Shown here: positions 17,701-24,319 of the stretch, one piece after another | Position numbering within the stretch: the first letter of the stretch is position 1 | Layout of the letters: every line of letters starts with the position of its first letter | Assembly (NCBI GenBank): GCA_029261995.1 | Contig: JAJDAF010000008.1 | Span: 1 to 64,000, forward strand | DNA: 64,000 bases | Direction: 5' to 3' | Source of the DNA: Candidatus Zhuqueibacterota bacterium | GTDB taxonomy: Bacteria > Zhuqueibacterota > Zhuqueibacteria > Oceanimicrobiales > Oceanimicrobiaceae | The notes under the pieces: generated by a model | What the model saw: the letters and a program-made list of their open reading frames with translations, nothing else | Told to the model about the DNA's origin: nothing | Databases searched by the model: none | Made by a program: the position numbers and the translations under genes

Positions 17701-20470
17701 AAATCTCCAATTCATCGCGAGACAGAGTTGCAGCAGCAGCTTCATCAAGACTAAAGGCATTGTTTGTGCGAAGAACCGGAATGTCATTGACCGGCGTGAC
17801 GACAATAGAGAATCTGGCGTTTTCGATCAAACCGCCATTGCTGTCGTCAGCATCAAAATCAAAATGGTCGCTTGTTGTTTCGCTGCCATCATGTTGATAG
17901 GAGAGCAGGCCGCGGTCGATATCAGCCTGGGTGAATCGCTCCTCCTTTGCAAGCGACGAGCCGCCAATCTCCAGCTCCCCGTGCTGCGGTGTCGCTTTAA
18001 GTGTGAAGATCACGTCAAAGGGAACGCTCTCCGCATCGCTGACGCGCAGCTCCTTTCTCGAAATCCTGTTGACCGACTGTTCGTCAAGCGTGAGGTCGTT
18101 ATTCGCGATAATGACTGGCGGATAGTTGGTCTGGTTCTCGTGCGGTTTGTGACAAGCCTCGCAATTCGCGCCTTGCGGGTGATCATCACCGAGCTTACCA
18201 TCCTTGTTCGCCAATGGCGTTCCGGTTGAATTCACTCCGCAATCACCGCCGCAGAAATGGCAGTCGAGACAAAGCCCGGAGAATCCAAGGTCCACCGGCG
18301 CTCCGGCGTCGCCTTCATCATGAACCTTGAAATCGATAAACTTCTTGACATCCGCCATTCCGCACGCCTGGCCGAGCACCGTATTTGGGTCATACCAACC
18401 ATGGCATGCAAAGCAGCGGCTGGGATCATGGCTGCCGGCCGTGTTGGCATCAACATGACAGGCAAAGCAAAAAGCGAGGTCCAGGCTCGGGTTGGCAAGA
18501 ACCGGCAGGTCTTGTCCGACGGCGTCGGTACACACATCATTCGGATCTTCGTTCAAATTGGCGAACAGGAATGGCTCGTTGCCCGTGCTGTGTGGGTTAT
18601 GGCAATTCGAACAGCGGGTATTGCCGTGGTCGTAGTTGATATCAAGCATGAGGTCTCGAAACAAACTTTTGTCCGAATGGCACTTCAGGCAGAGCTGATC
18701 GCCCGTTTCCAGGGTCATGCCAGGGTTGCCGCTACCGTGGGGATTGTGACATCGGGTGCAGCGAAGGTGCTTGTGGTCAGATGTTTCATAATCGCCAATC
18801 GTGCGGTTGAAGGCGGTCAGATAGTAACCGGTCGCCGAGTTGGCCGTGGGGTGGCATTGGGAGCACAGCGTGTTGTCCTGGTCGTTCGCGAACTTGAGGA
18901 TCGGTTTGATGTCGGCGCCATGGGTCCCGTGGCAGTTTCCGCATTCCAGGTTGGCGGGCGGGTTGGTATTCTCGCTGTAAAGCGGAATGGCGTTGCCCGA
19001 CATGGGATCGGTGATCGGTCCCTGCGCCAGCAACAGACCAAAGGTGCTGGATTTGCCGTGTCCGCTGGAGGTGTAGAACTGGCTGACGTCGGGGACTGTA
19101 TGGTTGTCCGAGAATGGCTTCAGCCCGCCGTGTGCGCTGGCGCCATTGTTGTCGTGGCAATTCAAACAAAACTGTGCTGGTGGGCCATCCTGAAAGCTGA
19201 TGGCGCGGTAGGCCGCCCCACCATCGGGATCGTTTAAATCGACATAGCCGTCCATGTGGCTTGCCTGGTCGTGACAGACCTTGCAATCATCATCGATGAT
19301 ATTGGACTTCACATGGTGCGAACGTTGCTCGAATTCAGCAGCAATCGCACGGCGCCCACCCACAGGAATGCCATCACCGTCGTCCTGCACCTGATTGTGG
19401 CACTCAACACACGGCGGAGGCAGAAAACTCTTGCTATGCAGGTGGCACTGGGTGCAGGCGGCGCCGGCACTATGGGGTTGGCCTGTGCCGTCATTGCGAT
19501 GGTAATTGGTGGTGGTGTGGCAGACCTCACAAACGCCATCAAACTGAGTATCCCCGTCGGCAAATGAATTCAGCCCACTCTCCGCAGTGAACACAACCGG
19601 CTTGGGTCCACTGTTGGGCGTCGCGATCTCACCCGTGACCAGCAGAATATTTGTCCGGTCGGGATCGTGGGGCTGATGGCACTTTCGGCAGCCCTGGCCC
19701 ATGTGTTCGGTAAACACGTGGCAACTCTGACAAAGCCCATCGTCGTTTGCCAGGTTAAGCAGGTATCCGTCGCCGGCGCCTTCATTGGCACCGCCGGAAT
19801 CTGTAAAATGCACGCCGTGGCAGGTCATGCACTCGACGCGGTCGGGATCTATCAGGCCGAGGTTCGGGCTAAGAGGTTGGCCAAAGAAGAGCGAATCAGC
19901 GCCGGGATATGGAATTCCAACCGGATGACTGCCAAGATTGTTGGGAGAATCCCGATAACTGCCGACATTGCGGACGGCGTGGCACTCCTTGCAGAGCGCA
20001 TTCTGAAAATTCGAGGCACGGAGGAATGGCCCGAATTCCTGGCTATGTTGATTGTGACAGGTCGAACAAACGATCTCGCCATTGAAGAGACGTTTCGCCA
20101 TCTCCTCCTGTTGTGGCGCCTGCGCTCCATGCGGCGGATTTTCGGCTGTGGCGTGCCAGGCATGCGAGGTACCCGATACACCGGGCACGGCACGGTCTGC
20201 ATTGGTAAACGGTTTGGCCTGAGCAAATCCTGTCGGATTGTGGCAGCTCATGCACAGGTTGGCATTGCCTTCTACACTGGTTAGCTGGATGCCAGCGCTG
20301 TGGTGCAATGTGTGGCAGGACTGACAATCCATGCCATTGTCCCAATGCGGCGTGTCAATCCCCTGTTGGTCAAGGGTCAAGCTCGCAGCTTTGTTCTGCC
20401 CGAGACAGATGCTCGCGGTCAGACCGCACAACAGAAACGTGGTCCAAAAAATCTTTAGGTGAGATATCAT
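11762..20470 (-). CDS. Giant exported protein: 21-heme cytochrome fused to 18 cadherin-like/CSPG-type repeats
   Basis: A 2,902-residue protein. Residues 1-24 are a signal peptide (MISHLKIFWTTFLLCGLTAS...). Residues about 48-775 carry 21 CXXCH motifs, many in CxNCHNPHG or paired-CXXCH contexts typical of multiheme electron carriers. Residues about 780-2880 are 18 repeats of about 100-125 residues, each closing with a VNDPP/VNDAP-like phrase. Thirteen are of type A (FTQADI...LxYxHDGSETTxD, like CSPG/Cadherin_3) and five of type B (VEDxxLxI...GxGGA...). The order is A x7, then B and A alternating five times, then a final A. There is no C-terminal anchor or sorting domain. It lies 33 bp downstream of the von Willebrand A gene in the same direction. 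A role as a surface-projecting cytochrome is inferred; both halves are plain in the sequence. Confidence 0.93.
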   Translation of the reverse strand: MISHLKIFWTTFLLCGLTASICLGQNKAASLTLDQQGIDTPHWDNGMDCQSCHTLHHSAGIQLTSVEGNANLCMSCHNPTGFAQAKPFTNADRAVPGVSGTSHAWHATAENPPHGAQAPQQEEMAKRLFNGEIVCSTCHNQHSQEFGPFLRASNFQNALCKECHAVRNVGSYRDSPNNLGSHPVGIPYPGADSLFFGQPLSPNLGLIDPDRVECMTCHGVHFTDSGGANEGAGDGYLLNLANDDGLCQSCHVFTEHMGQGCRKCHQPHDPDRTNILLVTGEIATPNSGPKPVVFTAESGLNSFADGDTQFDGVCEVCHTTTNYHRNDGTGQPHSAGAACTQCHLHSKSFLPPPCVECHNQVQDDGDGIPVGGRRAIAAEFEQRSHHVKSNIIDDDCKVCHDQASHMDGYVDLNDPDGGAAYRAISFQDGPPAQFCLNCHDNNGASAHGGLKPFSDNHTVPDVSQFYTSSGHGKSSTFGLLLAQGPITDPMSGNAIPLYSENTNPPANLECGNCHGTHGADIKPILKFANDQDNTLCSQCHPTANSATGYYLTAFNRTIGDYETSDHKHLRCTRCHNPHGSGNPGMTLETGDQLCLKCHSDKSLFRDLMLDINYDHGNTRCSNCHNPHSTGNEPFLFANLNEDPNDVCTDAVGQDLPVLANPSLDLAFCFACHVDANTAGSHDPSRCFACHGWYDPNTVLGQACGMADVKKFIDFKVHDEGDAGAPVDLGFSGLCLDCHFCGGDCGVNSTGTPLANKDGKLGDDHPQGANCEACHKPHENQTNYPPVIIANNDLTLDEQSVNRISRKELRVSDAESVPFDVIFTLKATPQHGELEIGGSSLAKEERFTQADIDRGLLSYQHDGSETTSDHFDFDADDSNGGLIENARFSIVVTPVNDIPVLRTNNAFSLDEAAAATLSRDELEIFDEDNPAQDLVLTLVSVPANGKLSVQGQGTLDVGRAFTQVDVNEGRVTYEHDGGETTGDDFDFEFSDGQSSRAATTFEIIVEPVNDSPELVLNETLQLDEGNLAAIDAEHLLVQDIDNSSDEIRFVLKELPANGTVLRRSRPLTSKNNYFTQADIATGSVSYRHDGGETTADEFEFEVFDGDGGRLRKQTFALAIIPVNDIPEVVVSGELSVHEGAETLISANDLRVSDAESDANEIIFTITEFPSNGKLKIDGRALDTEAAFSQDDINLGKLSYEHNGSETNSDAFKYGVADGDGARVAGNELAITVAPLNDLPTLVRNKTLTLDEGKARDLSDSRLHVTDVDNSPDELVFIITRAPAHGMLSHEQSGDLARGGAFTQADLDNDRIRYQHDGSETTRDRFDFDVNDGAGGEIKDQTFQVKVNPVNDLPVLAKNSRTTLDEGDTKTISDSRLQVTDAESDAKDIVFTLESPASEGVLELDGRMLGEGDSFSQENLDDNDLKYVHSGSEADRDEFEFSVSDGDGGQIEKTDHRLRIRPVNDAPLLAKNLGMTLDENTTAVVDTAVLQVTDADNDSDELDFRVVAPPMHGRLLRRDSQLSENDKFTQEDLDRNRLQYSHDGSETTLDSLVFKVDDGDGGRINERAFYFTILSINDPPLVTVPAAQDVVEDSMLAVAGLHIADDDAAEEVVQLTASVADGILSLANSQGVTLRGNGTSELVVAGPLPTINALLLDSLQYRPNPNFDGRDNIVVTVDDMGHSGQGGAKIGRGTIIVNVVAVNDPLVLEVNAGISLDEGDKKKITRSRLAVTDVDNSPDEIRYTLTKLPANGSLKLDGRILEEGQSFTQADIDAEDLRYHHDGSETTEDRLLLNVSDGAGGAIDALSFRIEIRPVNDPPLVMAPGHLDGIEDSDLAIPTIEIADDDVGTDELAFTATVEHGVLLLPPADGVTIDGDGSPELTVRGPLDDLNSALDATLTYRPVPDFAGDDRLSIRVDDQGSSGEGGAEVGSARVALRIAAVNDPPELTTNTGLGLSEGETVLIRSGHLEVRDADNGADELLFVVRKPPTNGDLSRNSRTLGEGDSFTQQDIESSRLSYAHDGGETNSDQFGFSVDDGDGGRIDETTFSMNIELLNDPPALVLPERQEMEEDRQLLLTGISVSDADARDAEVELVLATTNGALTLGSVGAVDLEGNGAGQITARGSIATLNVVLNDGIVFQPDLNFDGADTLTATVNDLGRSGAGGPQATTGRVPIEVQPINDPPVLSVNRGVAVDEGESQLIRETALRVADPDNDADELVFSVLLTPGNGDLEVNGRAIAAGDDFTQALVSDGRVRYRHDGSETTEDSLVFSVSDGAGGAIGSTTLAISVTPVNDAPRLAVPGPQNGIEDGEIPIPAITISDADVGSGGMEMKARVDNGTLSLSNSPGAAVSGSGTANLVIKGSLDDLTSALDGTLLYRPDADFDRTDNLTLTLSDNGNSGAGGAQKDTKTVKLRLRPVNDPPLLTVNTGLSVDEDTTALLTSAELLASDVDHDTGQLVFTVMTAPANGALLLDGIVPLDSSATFTQENIDKKQVVYRHDGSETKLDSVVFDFTDGESPAQRDSALIAIRPMNDPPSLSAPAAQTVVEDAELVIPAISMVDNDAGGRDLKFIARAESGVLSLAASGVTVSGSGSSEIAVRGSIAALNQALDSRLVYRGQADFAGDDNITFILSDLGNSGYGGVQTATRTTAVAVQAVNDAPILAISAGLTVDEGGMAVVARTALLVTDVDNSVDEIVFTLEALPDHGILALGDAELSGGDVFTQADVDGDRLGYQHDGGETTADSFVFHGSDGAGAALDNRTFSIVVTPVNDPPELTVNDGIEVDSAGTVTILPKHLHATDKDNATDELIFVVVRAPENGQLFLDGATALAENATFSQRHIDQDQLTYQNGGGDSTDDSFDFVLRDGAGAVTGTQRFRITVKHAAGAVAVSEPESAASSGGFDR

Positions 20471-20503
20471 CTTTGTCTGTGTTCGTGATATTCGAAGTCA
20501 GTC

Positions 20504-22537
20504 TTATCGTAACACGACCAGTTTGTTTGTTTGCACAAATTCTGGTGTTGACAAACGATAGAAGTAGACACCGCTGGGAACCAGCTGACCGTTCCTGTCC
20601 CGCCCATCCCAAGTGACTGTTTTGTAACCTGCCTGATGCGATGCATCAACCAATATCCGCATTTCCTGCCCCAGGATGTTCAATATCTTGAGTTCAGTTT
20701 GTGCCCCTGCCGGCAGGTGGTACCGGATGATGGTCTCAGCGTTGAACGGATTAGGGTAGTTCTGCTGCAGGGCAAACTGCTGTGGCGCCGCAGCGACCGT
20801 GAACAGGGCAGGGCCGAATGCCTCACTGCCGTCTTTGCTGCGGACTGTCAGGTCGCGAAGCCCAGGCTGGGCGCCAGCCGCTATCGAGACGGACGCTTCC
20901 AACTCGCTCGAACTACGGACATCGAGCGAAGTCACGGTCAGGCCACCGCCGCTGAAGGCAAGCTCGCAATCGCGGCTCAGATTGGCGCCAGATAGCGACA
21001 AACTTACTGTTTCTCCCTGCATCGCCGAATCCGGGAAGACCGAAGTAATGGCCGGTCTTGCAGAAGGCGCGACATAAGTCGAGATGTTGCTTCTCCGCGT
21101 AAACTGGCCACCAGCCGGGGCATTTCCGTCTGCCCGGGTCGAGACCGAGTAACTGCCGGCGCTCAGTGTGAAATGAAAATAGTCACCATAAACTCCGTCG
21201 TTCCGACCGCCGTCACCGTGGAAGCCGTCATCGTGGAGCTGCAGTTGATATGAGTTGGTTTGCCCAGCAAGGCGATGCCGGCCTGTCTGGTGACCACTGT
21301 TTTGCATTTCCAACGCAGCACTCAACCGTGGATCTGTAAAAGTATCAGCTGCGTTGCCATCATCACGTTCAGCGGGCACCCTGACTTCAGCTACCACGTC
21401 TGCAGCCAGAACGGGCAGGCCGCGCTCATCTAGTGAGGCCGTCAGCAGAACGGGCTCGCCTGCACCATACGCAGATGCGTCCACCCGAAAGTTGAACCAA
21501 AGACCAGAGGCGACTTGCGCAACAGCGGAGTACTTGACAACGCCGGCCGCTTTATCGCAGGTTATGATGAGGTCCCACTCGCCTGCCTCCGGATTTTCAA
21601 CCGAGTAGAAAACGTAGGATTGGTGGTGGGCGTAGACAATCGATAAATCCGACGACGCAAGTTCAGGCGACACAGTCCGTCCATCAGGCCTTGCCAGAGA
21701 AAAGTCCAGGCTGCCTTTGTTTGAAGTGACCGAAAAAATCGCGAAAGAAGTGGAGGCATCGATGATTGCCCGGTGACGTTGAGTCGCGCCGTTGGCAATC
21801 ACGTCCGTTGCCGCCGATGCTATCTGCAACCCGGTTAAGGTTCCGCGCAGGAGCATATACAGGTACTGCAACTCGTCGGCTGTCGGTGCGAAGTGGTAGG
21901 AGCCGTTCGTTTGTGAGGCAATATGGCTAAGAAGTGCGCCATCCGAATTGTAGCCAAGACCGACCGTGTGAATGGTGGTAGTGAGCGGCAGACCCGGTAA
22001 GATATCTGCGACAAAAGGAGCGACATTCTCCTTGCCATCGCTTAGCAGAAGCATGTTATGCAGGCAATCGACCCGGCCGTCGGACAGATCAAGCTGGGCC
22101 CGCTGCATGGCGCCACCAATGCTGGTTGCGCCATAGGCCGTAAGCGTGTCAACGACGCTTTGAGCGTATGAAACACCGTCTGTGGTGTCGACGATCCAAA
22201 ACGGAATATCGGTTCTGATCTCATGATTGAAACTAACGACGCCCGCGCCGTCGCCAGGCTGCAAAAAGCCGAGGAAAGTTACCGCGGCATTGCGAGCATG
22301 CACGATCTTGTCTTCGTCGCCCATGCTAGCTGAACGGTCGAGCACCAGCATCACCGAGATATCGCCGCTATCGGCGTCGCACGCTTGCGAAATCGACTTC
22401 AGACCGTTTTCCTTTTGACTGATGCTTTCCAACTCTTCTCCAATAACGATTCTCAGTTGAAGTGCAAACAGCGCAACTGGCACAGCGCAAAGAGGCCATA
22501 AACTAAGATTGGTAAGACGTCGCTGTTTTCTACGCAT
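20504..22537 (-). CDS. Exported von Willebrand factor A domain protein with C-terminal sorting domain
   Basis: A 677-residue protein. A long signal peptide (RRKQRRLTNLSLWPLCAVPVALFALQ) precedes a VWA domain with an intact MIDAS: DRSASMG, the Thr of GATSIGGAM and LLSDGKEN. Next is a beta-rich region with DDGFHGDGGRNDGVYGDYF, as in choice-of-anchor X-type domains. An IPT/TIG-like domain follows (ITSVFPDSAMQGETVSLSLSG). The last 90 residues (QQNYPNPFNAETIIRYHLP ... SGVYFYRLST) form the FlgD-Ig-like module used for type IX secretion sorting. The ATG at 22537 with GGGGGA upstream is preferred; a GTG at 22561 would overlap the previous stop. It lies between the NHL and giant cytochrome genes, so a surface adhesion or scaffold role is likely. 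Confidence 0.88.
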   Translation of the reverse strand: MRRKQRRLTNLSLWPLCAVPVALFALQLRIVIGEELESISQKENGLKSISQACDADSGDISVMLVLDRSASMGDEDKIVHARNAAVTFLGFLQPGDGAGVVSFNHEIRTDIPFWIVDTTDGVSYAQSVVDTLTAYGATSIGGAMQRAQLDLSDGRVDCLHNMLLLSDGKENVAPFVADILPGLPLTTTIHTVGLGYNSDGALLSHIASQTNGSYHFAPTADELQYLYMLLRGTLTGLQIASAATDVIANGATQRHRAIIDASTSFAIFSVTSNKGSLDFSLARPDGRTVSPELASSDLSIVYAHHQSYVFYSVENPEAGEWDLIITCDKAAGVVKYSAVAQVASGLWFNFRVDASAYGAGEPVLLTASLDERGLPVLAADVVAEVRVPAERDDGNAADTFTDPRLSAALEMQNSGHQTGRHRLAGQTNSYQLQLHDDGFHGDGGRNDGVYGDYFHFTLSAGSYSVSTRADGNAPAGGQFTRRSNISTYVAPSARPAITSVFPDSAMQGETVSLSLSGANLSRDCELAFSGGGLTVTSLDVRSSSELEASVSIAAGAQPGLRDLTVRSKDGSEAFGPALFTVAAAPQQFALQQNYPNPFNAETIIRYHLPAGAQTELKILNILGQEMRILVDASHQAGYKTVTWDGRDRNGQLVPSGVYFYRLSTPEFVQTNKLVVLR

Positions 22538-22557
22538 TGGGTGTCCCCCGCTGGAGC

Positions 22558-23808
22558 TCACTTGAGCAGTATCATTTTCCGAGTGCTGCGCTTCGACCCG
22601 GATTGCAATTTACAGAAGTAAATGCCTGATGCGACTTCTCTCCTGGCTCGGTCGCGCCCATCCCAATACACGGCGCGGCCTTTTTTGATATAGACGCCAA
22701 CCTCCAATTCTCCCAGCACAAATCGTCTCACCACCTGACCTCTGCCGTTATAAATGGAGATAACGACATCTCCCTGCTCTGTCAGCACAAACGGAATCCA
22801 GGTCCCCGGATTGAAGGGGTTTGGATAGTTGGGCATGAGCGCCGTCGTATTCGGCAGGGCGCCGCCTGCGAACACGACATCCTCCTCGAGCAGCGGAGTA
22901 AGGTCGAAGATCTCCAGCGTGCCAGTGTTCATCGAGGCGACCCATAAACGATTGGCGGCATCGATGGCCAGGTCCATCGGCGCTAGCAACTCACCGCGCG
23001 CCGCCTGCACCCGACCGATCTGTGTCACAAACTTGCCCTTGTCATCCAGTACCGTGATGAAGTTGTTATAGATATCCGCAACATAGATCCGGCCCAACTG
23101 ATCGACAGTCACGCCCTGAATCCTGGCGAACTCGCCGGGCTGGAAGCCATACTCGCCAAAGCTGGCCAAAAGTTTTCCTTCTTTTGAGAATGCATGGACC
23201 ATTTTGCTTGCATCCTGCAAAGGGGTGGAAGCACTCAGGCCTCCGTGCTCTGTCACGATGATCCGTTGGTTTTTGCTGTCAAAAGCAATACCAGTCGGAA
23301 AAATCAGCCGGTTGCCAACCAGTAGCCTGCTTGTGCCAGTGCGCGTGTCCACAACGAAAACGGAATGACGTCTGCTATCAACCACGTAAAGCTCGTGCCC
23401 TCCGTCCGTGGCAAAGCAGGTCGCGTTCTTCCAGCCGAGCGTATCGGGCGCAAAGCTGCGGCTCGCAACGCCATCTTGAGTGATCAACTGAATATCAGAA
23501 ATCGTGCGAGAACTCAAATAGAAACCGTTCGAAGCATGCAAGGCAATAGCCATCGGTGGCGTCTCAGTCTTGAGCTGAGTGACCAATGCGCCGCTCGAAT
23601 CAAAAACACAGACTTTGTTGCTGGTAGCGTCGGTCAGGTAGACAAATTCATCTTTGACTGCCATGCGAAAAGGACTGCGTACGCCTTCGCTGATGGACAT
23701 CAGATGACGAATGTGAATATCGGTCGATTGCGAAAACAGGGGGAAAGCGTTCAGTGCAATGGCAAATGCCGTCATCACCAGGGCGCCATTCGCCTGGAGC
23801 ACACGCAT
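22558..23808 (-). CDS. NHL/6-bladed propeller repeat protein with C-terminal sorting domain
   Basis: A protein of about 416 residues from the ATG at 23808, which gives the signal sequence ANGALVMTAFAIALNAFPLFSQS. Upstream in-frame starts (ATG 23910, GTG 23937) would add a charged N-terminal extension and cannot be excluded. Propeller-like repeats follow (VYLTDATSNKVCVFD, LYVVDSRRHSVFVVD, IYVADIYNNFITVLD, LWVASMNTGTLEIFD), spaced about 45-50 residues. The last 95 residues hold NYPNPFNPGTWIPFVL ... WDGRDRARREVASGIYF, the FlgD-like type IX sorting module. It is the first gene of the minus-strand EET run. Its stop overlaps a possible GTG of the VWA gene. NHL proteins are frequent companions of multiheme cytochromes, but the biochemical role is unproven. 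Confidence 0.85.
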   Translation of the reverse strand: MRVLQANGALVMTAFAIALNAFPLFSQSTDIHIRHLMSISEGVRSPFRMAVKDEFVYLTDATSNKVCVFDSSGALVTQLKTETPPMAIALHASNGFYLSSRTISDIQLITQDGVASRSFAPDTLGWKNATCFATDGGHELYVVDSRRHSVFVVDTRTGTSRLLVGNRLIFPTGIAFDSKNQRIIVTEHGGLSASTPLQDASKMVHAFSKEGKLLASFGEYGFQPGEFARIQGVTVDQLGRIYVADIYNNFITVLDDKGKFVTQIGRVQAARGELLAPMDLAIDAANRLWVASMNTGTLEIFDLTPLLEEDVVFAGGALPNTTALMPNYPNPFNPGTWIPFVLTEQGDVVISIYNGRGQVVRRFVLGELEVGVYIKKGRAVYWDGRDRARREVASGIYFCKLQSGSKRSTRKMILLK

Positions 23809-23961
23809 CTTGAGCGCTGAGGCTCCACAGCTACCTACTGAGTCGCACTCACGCCTGCGCCAACAGAGCCCCTGGAGCCGTGCTAGCAATTGCTTGTCAT
23901 CTTTGGTCATGATTTGCCGGTGATTGTTCTGCGCCACGCCAAGCTAAGTATCAGTGCAATA

Positions 23962-23979
23962 GGGCAATTACCATTCCTA
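23962..23979 (-). promoter_or_regulatory. Putative sigma-54 promoter for the minus-strand cytochrome operon
   Basis: On the minus strand the site reads AGGAATGGTAATTGCC. It has GG and GC exactly 10 bp apart (minus GG at 23977-23976, GC at 23965-23964) and a conserved TTGC at -12, but a weak -24 hexamer (AGGAAT against TGGCAC). Initiation would fall near 23952, just before the candidate starts of the NHL gene. It is weaker than the two plus-strand sites and rests partly on context. Confidence 0.45.
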
Positions 23980-24122
23980 ATCAGCAGGCAGCGGAGAATG
24001 GAAACGACGAAAACGGCCCGGCCTAGCTCAAGTTTCGTTTTATTAACAGTTTAAGCCAATGGCATATTGGGGCGGTAGGAAGATCGTCTATCGTGATGAA
24101 AACGCAGGGTGCGTCTCTTGAC

Positions 24123-24170
24123 GCGCACACTGCGCGATTTCCCACACCAGCGCCCTGCAACAACTTGCGC
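24123..24170. promoter_or_regulatory. Candidate enhancer (UAS) cluster for the NtrC-type regulator, between divergent operons
   Basis: GCGCA-CAC-TGCGC followed by GATTT (24123-24140) has the same layout as GCGCA-ACT-TGCGC-GATTT at 27186-27203; 15 of 18 bases match. A second element, AACTTGCGC (24162-24170), repeats nine bases of that site exactly. The cluster lies about 95-140 bp upstream of the kinase sigma-54 promoter and about 150-205 bp from the opposite-strand candidate promoter, distances usual for enhancer-binding regulators. The remaining parts of 23809-24319 show no other feature. Confidence 0.6.
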
Positions 24171-24263
24171 AAAGCTGCCAAAGAGTGGCGCAACGCCGTA
24201 GATCAAGCGGTCAAATCAACCGCAAAATCGGCTCGGGAGGGCCAGACAGGGAGAATGGAATCG

Positions 24264-24280
24264 AGGCACGGCAATTGCTG
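24264..24280 (+). promoter_or_regulatory. Sigma-54 (-24/-12) promoter of the sensor kinase operon
   Basis: The sequence AGGCACGGCAATTGCTG matches TGGCACG-N4-TTGCW at nearly every position, with GG (24265-24266) and GC (24277-24278) 10 bp apart. Expected initiation is near 24290, 30 nt before the kinase ATG at 24320. This also rules out the longer upstream frames as the protein start. Confidence 0.75.
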
Positions 24281-24319
24281 TCAAATGACAGCACTGTCTT
24301 AAAAGAGTATCCACATTTC

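Noticed and set aside
17372-19237. Long plus-strand open frames opposite the giant cytochrome gene (also 12089-13453 and 14897-15625)
   Set aside because: They are mirror frames of a highly repetitive, GC-biased coding strand. None has a signal, domain or ribosome site.
8554-20470. Possible CRISPR-like array from the regular repeats in this stretch
   Set aside because: The periodicity is at protein-domain scale (about 300-680 bp) inside open reading frames; there are no short identical repeats with spacers.
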